From the NCBI GenBank assembly GCA_009667805.1, contig CM019068.1, forward strand, positions 7,497,733 through 7,561,732: a stretch of DNA of 64,000 nt, written 5' to 3'. Each line of letters begins with the position of its first letter. The stretch's first letter is position 1. Position numbers and translations under genes: made by a program. This DNA comes from Leptobrachium leishanense (lineage: Eukaryota > Chordata > Amphibia > Anura > Megophryidae). Shown piece after piece: positions 54,040-64,000 of this stretch. The notes under the pieces were generated by a model that made no database searches, was not told the origin of the DNA, and saw only the letters and a list, made by a program, of their open reading frames with translations.

Positions 54040-54690
54040 TGAGAGGAGATTGTTCTGTTAGTGTGTGTTCTCACTGCCAGCAGCTATCGGGGGGAGGTCT
54101 CACTTCTACAAGATATCTGGGAATTGTTGTAATCTGTGTCTTCTCACTGCCAGCAGATATTGGGGGTTCTCACTTCTAGCAGATATATGGGAATTGTAAT
54201 CTTTGTCTTGTCACTGCCACCCATCAGGGGGTCTCACTGATTTATAGGAGATTCCTGGGAATTGTAATCTGTGTCTTGTCACTGCCACCCATCAGGGGTT
54301 CTCACTGATTTATAGGAGGTTCCTGGGAATTGCAATCTGTGTCTTGTCACTGCCACCCATCAGGGGGTCTCACTGATTTATATGAGGTTCCTGGGAATTG
54401 TAATTTGTGTCTTGTCACTGCCACCCATCAGGAGGTCTCACTGATTTATAGGAGGTTCCTGGGAATTGTAATCTGTGTCTTATCACCGCCACCCATCAGG
54501 GGGTCTCACTGATTTATAGGAGGTTCCTGGGAATTGCAATCTGTGTCTTGTCACTGCCACCCATCAGAGGGTCTCACTGATTTATAAGAGGTTCCTGGGA
54601 ATTGTAATTTGTGTCTTGTCACTGCCACCCATCAGGGAGTCTTACTGATTTATAGGAGGTTCCTGGGAATTGTAGCTGCCAAAACATAAA
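54040..54690. repeat. 68-bp subterminal repeats of hAT copy 2
   Basis: About nine copies of GGGAATTGTAATCTGTGTCT, TGTCACTGCCACCCATCAGG and GGTCTCACTGATTTATAGGA. The same unit, reverse-complemented, forms the array at 61420-62240. Confidence 0.9.
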
Positions 54691-54699
54691 ATTCAGCCT

Positions 54700-56228
54700 C
54701 CACAGCTACTCCTGCTGTAGACTCACTATCTTACTCGGAGGAGTCAGCCGAATTGTGTGACTACAGTGACAGTGTCAGTGACATGCTGCTTGAGGATGTG
54801 CAGCAACTCCAGTGCTCTGATTCAAACTCTGAGGTTGAGGAAGGGAGTAAAATCAGCCTAGAGGAAGGGGGTGCCAGTGACACACAAAGAACTTGCACTC
54901 ATGTTGCCCCAGCAGCTGCAGCATATTGCGAGGTTGGCTCCCATGATGAGGAGATAGGGGGTGATGACGATGATGAGGTCACTGACTCCACGTGGGTGCC
55001 TGATCGAACAGAGGAGTCAAGGGAGGAGGAGGAGGCACAACAAAAATGAGGCAGAACGTCCTCTATGACCAACAGTAGCCAGTCCAAGGCATCAGAAGTC
55101 ACAGCTGCTCAGGTGCAGAGCGCTGTTGTCTCAAAGCACATGTACAGGAAGTCTGCTGTCTGAGAGTTCTTTAAGAAATGTGCAGCAGACCGCACTGTTG
55201 CTATTTGTAATCTATGTCAGATGAGGATCAAGCGTGGGAAAGACATTCCACGCTTGGGTACCATGTGCTTGAGGCGACATATGACCACCTGCCACGCATC
55301 CCGTTGGCACAAAACTTTGCATAGGTCCTCCTCATCTGTCTCTACCCCCACTATATGTCCTGCCATGTCATTGCCTACAACCTCCACTGACAGGGATGAT
55401 GCTACAGTAATGGGTGTACCAGGTCCTTCCTCACAATGTGACAGCATCCCATCAGGTGAAGATTTACGCAGTCAGATAACGTTGCTGCAGCGTAAGAAAA
55501 AATATAGTCCCAACCATCCCCAAGCACAGCGTCTAAATGCCAGTTTAGCAAAATTACTCGCCTTACAGCTGCTGCCTTTCCAGCTGGTGGACTCTGCTTC
55601 CTTCCGTGAATTTTCTGAATGTGCTGTACCACAGTGGCAGGTTCCAAAACGCCATATCTTTTCACGGAAGGCCATTCCAGCACTATACCAGCACGTGGAA
55701 CAATGTTATGGAGTCATTGGGAAAGGCAGTCAGCAGCAAGGTGCACATGACTTTAGACACGTGGTCCAGCAAGCATGGACAGGGCCGTTACATTACCTTC
55801 ACGGCACACTGAGTAACTCTGCTTGCAGCTGGGAGGGATCCAGGAGGGGGATCTGTGCTGGGGCTTGTTCATCCACCACGCCTCCAGAAAGCTGCTTGTA
55901 TGAGGTCTGTCTGCTCCACCACCTCTTCCTCCTCCTCCTCTGTCTCTGGCAAAGTGGCAGTTAAACTGATGCGTGGCAGGGGCTATGCAATGGCTCAAGC
56001 AAAAAGATGCCATACTGTGTTTGAGCTGGTTTGTTTAGGGGACAGGAGCCACACCGGGCCAGAAATTCTGTCAGCTCTGCAGTGGCAGGTGCAGAGATGG
56101 TTAACACCACGCCAGCTTCATCTGGGAATGGTTGTCTGTTATAATAGCAGCAACCTTCTCTCTGCCCTACGCCAGGGTAAGTTGACGCATGTACCATGCC
56201 TAGCACACGTCCTAAATCTGGTGGTACA
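54700..56228 (+). pseudogene. hAT transposase region, copy 2
   Basis: The acidic ORF part (EESAELCDYSDSVSDMLLED to EEEEAQQK) ends in a TGA at about 55047-55049. The BED-finger region follows (CAADRTVAICNLCQMR, HMTTCH), with an in-frame stop near 55160. It reads through where copy 1 is shifted (LQRKKKYSPNHPQAQRL), then shifts after YQHVE near 55700. Core motifs GDRSHTGPEILSAL and LTHVPCLAHVLNLVV are present before copy 3 interrupts. The first segment of the acidic ORF is missing. Confidence 0.88.
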
Positions 56229-56647
56229 TAGGGATGAGCCGAACACCCCCGAGTTCGGTTCACAGTCAAACTCGAACTTTCCAAATGTTCGAATTCGAAC
56301 TCAATCTCGAACTCAATGCAAGTCAATGGGACAAAAAATTCGATTTTTAGAGTGCCCTCCAAGAGGGCATATATGCTAGATATTTGCCATAAAAGGTGTA
56401 TGGGGGTCCGGGTAGTGCCCTGGGGGACAGGAAACAAGGACAAAAAGTAAAAAAAAAAACGTTTTTAAAGGGACAGTGAGTTTTCCATGAAATAAGGGTT
56501 AAAAATAAAAACGAAAAATTCCTTCAAATATCGTGCCTAGGAGGTCCCCATAACCTGCCCGTGAAGTGTTGGATTTCTAGGATGTATAGAAACATTTAAA
56601 AACAAAAAAATGACGTTTCAAATGACGGTAAATGCTTTTCCTTTAAT

Positions 56648-59600
56648 CTTTATTTATTTTATTTATAAAGGATTTTACCAGGAAGGATACATTGAGATTT
56701 CTCTCGTTTTCAAGTATGTCCTGGGTTCAAGTACATTGAAGTGTTACATTTACCGAAATACAAAGTAATACAATGTAAGATATTAACAACACAAATATAC
56801 AGATTAACAGAAAATAAATATGTAGGAAATATAGTCACTAGGTTACATGTTTACAGGTGCATTCTGTATTGAGGTATGTTAACAGGGAAATTTTGAGTGA
56901 CTTAAGACTGGTGGAAGATTTGATGGTGTCTGGGAGGTTATTCCATAATTGTGGTGCTCTGTAGGAAAATGAGGACCGAGCCACTGTCTTTTTGTATTGT
57001 GGTATTGCAAGTAAGGTGCTGGTCCTGGATCGGAGGTTATAGGATGAGGGAGCTGCTGGGGGAAGCAGTCTATTCAGGTAGGGTGGCAGCTTCCCAGAGA
57101 TGCTCTTAAACACCAGGCTGGAAAGGTGAAGGGTGCGTCTGGATTCTAGCGATGGCCAGTTTAGCTGTTTTAACATGTCACAATGGTGGGTCATGTAGTT
57201 ACATTGTAGCGCAAAGCGGCAGAATGAGTTATACAGTGTAGTAAGTTTATGAAGGTGTGTTTGCGGGGCGGCTGCATACACTACATCTCCGTAATCAATA
57301 GCCGGCATAAGCATTTGCTGTACAATCTGCTTTCTTACCGCGGGACTCAGGCAGGATTTGTTTCTGTACAGGGCACCTAGTTTGGGGTAAAGTTTAGATG
57401 AGAGTTTTTCGATGTGGGGGCCAAAGGATAGATTAGGGTCCAACCACATACCTAGATATTTGAGAGAAGTGACTGTGGTCAGTGTGCCATTTGATATTGT
57501 CCCAACACATAGATGGGGATTTTGCAATTTGTGTAGTTTAGGTGCTGTTCCAAAGAGCATCGTTACAGTTTTGTCAGTATTTAAAAAAAAGTTTGTTGTT
57601 TTTGATCCACTTTTCTACCTCTGTGAATTGTTCTTGCAGCACGGCCTCCAGCTGCGGGAGATTTGGTTTGCTGGTATAGATCACAGTGTCGTCTGCGTAC
57701 ATATGTACAGTTGAGGCTTTGCAGACGTTGGGCAGATCATTTATGAATATTGTGAATAGCAGGGGGCCTAGTACTGAGCCTTGGGGTACACCGCAAGTGA
57801 CTGGGAGCGGGAGGGAGGAGCTGCCAGAAATTGACACATATTGTGATCGGTCGGATACATATGATTGAAACCAGGTTAGCGTGCGATCACCAATGCCAGA
57901 GTTTTTAAGTTTTTCTAACAAGATGCCATGGTCTACCGTGTCAAAGGCCTTGGCAAAATCAAGGAAGATGGCTCCAGTTAGGTTTCCTTGTTCCATCCCA
58001 GCTTGGATATCATTGCAGACTTTTAAAAGGGCGGTTGTGATTGAGTGATTTGGTCGAAAGCCTGAGTGATCCGGGGTTAAGTAGTTCCAATATTGATAAT
58101 AATCACGTAATTGTGTGTAGACACATTTTTCCAAGACTTTTGACATTACAGGGAGCAACGATATCGGACGGTAGTTGGATACCAAAGTACTGTCCCCACT
58201 TTTATGGATAGGTACCACTCTTGCAGTCTTCCAGAGCTTGGGTATGTAACCAGTTGCCAGTGACTCATTTATTAGGGTTGCGACTGGATTTGCAATTGCT
58301 GGCGCACTGATTTTCAGCAGCATTGCTGGTATTTGATCAGGTCCAGACTGGTATTTCATTTTTTGCTTACGGAGAAGTTTAGTAACGACACTGACAGGCA
58401 CTGGTCTAAAACTGAATTCCTGTGTGATACAGGGACTTTGCACAGTTGTTGGGGCCTGACCTGCATGAGGCCTCTCTGATTGCATGTCATTTCCTAGCTT
58501 GGCAATCAAAGTGGTGGCACATCCAACAAAATAATCATTAAAGGCATTTGCTACATCTAGCGGGTGTTGCAGGGTTTGGTTGTTTACTTTGACAGCAGCT
58601 GGCTGGGAGTGGACTGGGGGTGCTTGTATGTTACTTATGGTTCTCCAAAAGTTTCTAGGGTTTGAGATGTTATTGTTTAGATTTTCATTGAAGTAATGGG
58701 CTTTGGCCATTTTTTTTGTTTTGTGCATTCATTCCGACATTTTCGGTATTCGTAGTGATCGTTCATGGAACCAGTACTCTTGAAATTTGACCACCGTGAA
58801 TCTCTAAGCTGGTACATTAGTGTAAGATCAGCTGTAACCCAGGGGAGATGAGTCCCTTTTACTCGCACTTTACGCAGCGGGGCATGGGAATTCCAGACTT
58901 GCAGGAGCTCAGACTGAAAGTATTCAACTGCACAGTCTAGGTCTGGGATTAGGTTTAGCCTGTACCAGGGGAGCTGTTTGAGATCACTTAGGAAGGATTC
59001 AAGAATAAATTTCTTGAAAGACCTGGTGGTTATTACCTTTGGGGAAGATTTCAAGGCCTTAATTTTGTGCACGCAGTACACTAGACAATGGTCACTAAAG
59101 CTATTAGCAAGCACGCCTGCCTCCTGTATTCTATCAGGAGATGAGGAGAGAATCCAGTCCAACAAGGTATGGTTGGGGCTTTTCATATTAATGCGAGTGG
59201 GGGAGGAGATTAATTGAGTTAGCTGCAAAGTTTTAAACAGCGAGCAGTGTTTATTGTTTTTAGGATTTAGCCAATCTGTATTAAAATCGCCAAGGACCAG
59301 CAGTTCACTTTTTTGGTTTTGGGCAAGTAGGTTATTAAGGATTTGAGATATGTCAGAGAGGGAGTGCACTGGAGAGCTCGGTGGGCGATAGAACCCAGCA
59401 ACAATGATTGATTTACTGAATGGGATCTCAATTATACCAGAGAAGAAATCAAAGGTGACAGGAGAGCTAGAAGTCTGTAAGGGGGTGAACTTTATGGACT
59501 CCTCAACATAAATAACAATTCCCCCTCCTCTCTTTGCTCTGTCTTTTCTAAAACATGAATACCCCTGTATTGATATGGCAGAGTCTGGTACTTTTGGGGT

Positions 59601-59666
59601 TAACCATGACTCTGTGAGCACAATGATTTTGGGTTTGTAATAACAACACCAAGCCTGAAGCTCATC
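56648..59666 (-). mobile_element. CR1/L2-like LINE, nearly complete pol
   Basis: Inserted in hAT copy 3: copy 1 (35430-35450) shows the uninterrupted sequence. The 3' end at 56648-56730 carries the tail shared with the SINE at 32305 and the fragment at 28082. It is 5'-truncated within the endonuclease. Confidence 0.9.
56838..59666 (-). pseudogene. LINE endonuclease/reverse transcriptase
   Basis: Three frames read from right to left. Endonuclease (59666-58677): PKIIVLTESWL, RGGGIVIYV, LVLGDFNTDWL, NHTLLDWILSS, SFSDHCLVYC. RT (58728-57574): KYQSGPDQIPAMLLK, NYRPISLLPVMSKVLEK, DHSGFRPNHST-type block, FLDFAKAFDTVDH, GVPQGSVLGPLLFTIFIND and the YADDTVIY active site. C-terminal part (57560-56838): YLGMWLDPNLSF, MLMPAIDYGDVVY, APQLWNNLPDTI. 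Shifts fall near 58700 and in the A-run at about 57582-57590. The first ~14 residues of the longest frame come from hAT sequence, so the LINE start is lost. Confidence 0.9.
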
Positions 59667-59809
59667 CATAAACAACTGCTTGGGGCGGCAGCCTGTATGA
59701 AAAGACATTTTAGGACGCGCAGAAAAAGTTTAGTGGTTATTTGGGCTAAATTATGGTGCAGGGCTTGGATGAAAGTAACAATAGGTGCTTTAAAATTGGG
59801 CCTTTAGCG

Positions 59810-60490
59810 TCGGCAACAGTGCCGTCACACAGTAACCCCTCTGAGGATATGAATCTGGTAAAGGCGTCAGTGGCAGTGCACCCAAATATTGTGCTTTTGG
59901 TGCCAGGCCAGCAAATGCATTCATACAGTAACCCCTCTGTGGTATTGTGGAAGAGTGCAGGGGTGGACCATGCGGTCCTATATTAAAAGATATGAATCTG
60001 TTAAAGGCGTCAGTGCACCCAGATATTGTGCTTTTGGTGCCAGGCCAGCAAGTGCATTTATACAGTAACCCCTCTGGGGTATTGTGGAAGAGTGCAGGGG
60101 TGGACCCTGCGGTTCAAAAAATTAAAATGATATAAATGTGGCACAGGCGTCAGTGCAGCCAAATATTGTGCCTTTCATGGCAGTAAGTGCCTTCATACCG
60201 TAACCCTTTTGTGGTATTGTGGAAGAGTGCAGGGTTGGACCCTACGGTTCAAAAAATTAAAATGATATAGATGTGGCACAGGCATCAGTGCAGCCAAATA
60301 TTGTGCCTTTCATGGCAGCAAGTGCCTTCACACCGTAACCCTTTTGTGGTATTGTGGAAATAGGTTGGACCCTGCGGTTCAAAAAATTAAAATGATATAA
60401 ATGTGGCACAGGAGTCAGTGCAGCCAAATATTGGGCCTTTGGTGCCAGCTAGTGCCTTCACACCGTAACCCCTCTGAGGTATTGTGGAAG
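59810..60490. repeat. ~140-bp tandem repeat of hAT copy 3
   Basis: Five to six copies of the unit at 35612-36190 (GGCGTCAGTGCA, TATTGTGCC, GTAACCC.T.TG.GGTATTG, GGTTGGACC). Unit number differs between copies 1 and 3. Confidence 0.87.
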
Positions 60491-60529
60491 AGAGCAGTGG
60501 TGGAGGTTTTGGGAATGCAGACGAGATCC

Positions 60530-61298
60530 ATGATCTATTCAGTTACATCAGCATCTGGGGAGTGATAGCTGCTGATCCAGGACTGTTTCATATTTATAAA
60601 TGTCAGCCGGTCTACAGAGTCGGTGGACAGACGCACTCTTTTGTCTGTGACAAAACCTCAAGCGGCACTGAACGTCCTTTCAGAAAGCACTCTAGATAAA
60701 GGGCAACCTAGTAGCTGCATAGCATATTGGCTACGTTCTGGCCAGTGATCCAATCTCAACATCCAGTAAGCCAGTGGATCATCTGCTGGAAAGTTATCCA
60801 GGTCTGCCCTTGCTCCTAGGTAGTCCGGCAACATATGGTGAAGACGCTGGCAATGGGTGCCTACATTTGATGTCCCTGGGCGTCGTGGACTAAAAAATTT
60901 TAAAAAGGCATCAGTCAAGCGGCTCCGGCCTTCACCACTATTCCTCTGATCATCTGAAGCCTCAGAAGCACCTGTGTCATCACTTGGTAACCTACCAGTG
61001 CCTGGAAAGGTGTTACACAAGTGTTGCTTTAGAGAGTCTTCAAGTTTTTTTCTTCCTGTGCTCCCTCTGAAGACCATCTCTCGGAGGATGAGGATGGCCT
61101 GGTTAGCCAATCCACCAAATCCTCTGTATGTTGCTGCTGCTTAAGACGGCCAGCACCAGTTAGAAAGGACAAGCGTGCCCCTGCAGAGGATGCACCACGT
61201 CCACCACGACCAGAGGCACAGCCTCCCGACACAGGGGCTGCTTGCCCTCTTATCTGTGTCTGGGAACGTCTGCCTGTCTTTTTTGTTCTTTCAGACAT
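60530..61298 (-). pseudogene. Deletion-fused hAT ORF, copy 3
   Basis: Read from the ATG at 61298: MSERTKKTGRRSQTQIRG, through LKQQQHTEDLVDWLTRP to SSSSE, then an abrupt junction at about 61068-61083 to the transposase C-terminus (KKLEDSLKQHLCNTFPGT, a different frame), PLAYWMLRLDHWPERSQYA and LSERTFSAA. A TGA at 60658-60660 replaces a glycine codon of copy 1. The BED finger and catalytic core are deleted. Confidence 0.9.
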
Positions 61299-61419
61299 GG
61301 TGAGTGATATATAGATTAAATATATACAGAACTCTGATTCAACTCTGGTTTAAGGATTTACAGAACTCTGGTATAACTCAGCGAGACACCCTGATAGCTG
61401 GCAGCCAGTGACAAGACAC

Positions 61420-62240
61420 AGATTACAATTCCCAGAAACTTCCTATAAATCAGTGAGACCCCCTGATGGGTGGCAGTGAGAAGACACAAATTACAATTCG
61501 CATAAATATGCTAGAAGTATGTGGAACCCCCTGATGGGTGGCAGTGAGAAGACACAAATTACAATTCGCATAAATCTGCTAGAGGTATGTTGGACCCCCT
61601 GATGGGTGGCAGTGAGAAGACACAGATTACAAATCTCAGAAATCTCCTATAAATCAGTGAGACCCCCTGATGGGTGGCAGTGAGAAGACACAAATTACAA
61701 TTCGCATAAATCTGCTAAAAGTATGTGGGACCCCCTGATGGGTGGCAGAGAGAAGACACAAATTACAATTCCCATAAATCTGCTAGAAGTATGTGGGACC
61801 CCCTGATGGGTGGCAGTGAGAAGACACAGATTACAAGTCTCAGAAACCTCCTATAAATCAGTGAGACCCTCTGATGGGTGGCAGTGAGAAGACACAAATT
61901 ACAATTTGCATAAATCTGTTAAAAGTATGAGGGACCCCCTGATGGGTAGCAGTGAGAAGACACAAATTACAATTCGTATAAATCTGCTAGAAGTATGTGG
62001 GACCCCCTGATGGGTAGCAGTGAGAAGACACAAATTACAATTCGCATAAATCTGATAGATGTATGTGGGACCCCCTGATGGGTGGCAGTGAGAAGACACA
62101 AATTACAATTCGCATAAATCTGCTAGATGCATGTGGGACCCCCTGATGGGTGGCAGTGAGAAGACACAGATTACAAATCTCAGAAACCTCCTATAAATCA
62201 GTGAGACCCCCTGATGGGTGGCAGCCAGGGAGAACACACG
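61420..62240. repeat. 69-bp subterminal repeats of hAT copy 3
   Basis: About twelve copies of ACCCCCTGATGGGTGGCAGT, GAGAAGACACAAATTACAAT and CATAAATCTGCTAGAAGTAT, the reverse complement of the array at 54040-54690. Confidence 0.9.
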
Positions 62241-62279
62241 GATTATAACAATTCTCAAATATTTTGTAGAAATTACTGA

Positions 62280-62790
62280 CACCCAAAATACTGCGTGGCA
62301 CTGGCAGTGAGTCACAAGACACAGATCACCTCAATTCCCAGATGTTTTGTAGAAATTAGTGACCCCAAAATACTGCGTGGCACTGGCAGTGAGTCACAAG
62401 ACACAGATCACCTCAATTCCCAGATATTTTGTAGAAATTAGTGACCCCCAAAATACTGCGTGGCACTGGCTGTGTGACAAGACACAGATCACCTCAATTC
62501 CCAGATATTTTGTAGAAATTAGTGACCCCCAAAATGCTGCGTGGCACTGGCAGTGAGTCACAAGACACAGATCACCTCTATTCCCAGATATTTTGTAGAA
62601 ATTAGTGACCCCCAAAATACTGCGTGGCACTGGCAGTGAGTCACAAGACACAGATCACCTCAATTCCCAGATATTTTGTAGAAATTAGTGACCCCCAAAA
62701 TACTGCGTGGCACTGGCAGGGAGTCACAAGACACAGATCACCTCAATTCCCAAATATTTTGTAGTAATTAGTGAGTCCCCAAAATAGTTG
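62280..62790. repeat. 83-bp subterminal repeats of hAT copy 3
   Basis: Six copies of CACAGATCACCTCAATTCCC, AGATATTTTGTAGAAATTAG and TACTGCGTGGCACTGGCAGT, related to the 81-bp array at 44525-45000. Confidence 0.9.
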
Positions 62791-62955
62791 CTGGGAGTGA
62801 GAACACAAAGATTACAACAGATGAGACCCCCCAGTAGCTGGTGGCGACTGGCAGTAAGAACACACACTAACACAACAACAATCTCCTCTGAAATCTCCTC
62901 TCAAACGCGTGTAGAAGTGCTGTGTGAAGCCTTATATAGTGTGCTGCAGGACTTA

Positions 62956-64000
<1,045 letters not shown>

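Larger units (their letters stand above)
53859..56228 (+). mobile_element. hAT transposon copy 2, partial
   Basis: Same family as copy 1 but in plus orientation. Its outer end is missing (it starts in subterminal sequence abutting Tc1 B copy 1). It contains a 68-bp repeat array and the first half of the transposase. At 56229 copy 3 of the same family is inserted in the transposase gene; the remainder must lie beyond the window. Confidence 0.88.
56229..62955 (-). mobile_element. hAT transposon copy 3, internally deleted
   Basis: Terminus TAGGGATGAGCCGAACACCC at 56229, preceded by GTGGTACA (expected 8-bp duplication; the other side is outside the window). It is co-linear with copy 1 except for a LINE inserted at 56648-59666 and a ~2.5-kb deletion fusing the start of the acidic ORF to the transposase C-terminus near 61075. 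The right part carries the 69- and 83-bp arrays and is interrupted at TA 62954-62955 by Tc1 B copy 2. Confidence 0.9.

Overview
This window looks like accessory DNA from a large, repeat-rich vertebrate genome, most likely a frog. The reasons are the mix of Tc1-like, hAT, PIF/Harbinger-like and TTAA-site DNA transposons, a Gmr1-type Ty3/gypsy element, an L1/Tx1-group LINE, CR1/L2-like LINEs with a tail-sharing tRNA-SINE, and many minisatellites. I recognise no host gene, rRNA, tRNA gene or CRISPR array. Nearly every long open frame is transposon-derived or is a by-product of a tandem repeat. The species assignment is inference.

Layout. 1-3508 is a 28-bp minisatellite. 3520-14990 is a 26-bp minisatellite split by a Tc1-like element (3798-14786). 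That element is split in turn by a Gmr1-like LTR retrotransposon (3988-13329; integrase lies upstream of reverse transcriptase), which carries a 1238-bp TTAA element inside its reverse transcriptase/RNase H gene and a 937-bp MITE inside its 3' LTR. 15640-25985 is a LINE 3' fragment split by a 9.97-kb composite (15772-25737): PIF/Harbinger-like ends, an internal 27-bp minisatellite, an L1-group LINE inside that minisatellite, and a 1.1-kb inverted-dimer insertion inside the LINE. 25986-33137 holds a MITE, a hAT-like non-autonomous element with a 43-bp minisatellite (28536-31978), and a tRNA-derived SINE.

33146-45470 is an almost complete hAT transposon with a transposase on the minus strand. 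It is split by a smaller hAT MITE that carries its own minisatellite (33260-35147) and by a non-autonomous LTR element with unknown ORFs (39338-44279). 45494-48146 is the remnant of another Gmr1-family element carrying a second 1238-bp TTAA element. 48147-51566 contains three further minisatellites. 51741-64000 is a nest of two more hAT copies, two copies of a second Tc1-like family and two CR1/L2-like LINEs.

How the parts relate. Insertions are dated by nesting, and many boundaries are fixed to the base by target-site duplications (TA, 3-bp, TTAA, 5-bp, 8-bp, 14-bp). The recurrent theme is minisatellite arrays born inside DNA transposons. In one case the single-copy ancestor of the array can be seen in a relative elsewhere in the window. 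No element has a complete set of intact genes. The freshest are the two LTR elements with near-identical LTR pairs and the equal-length pair of TTAA elements.
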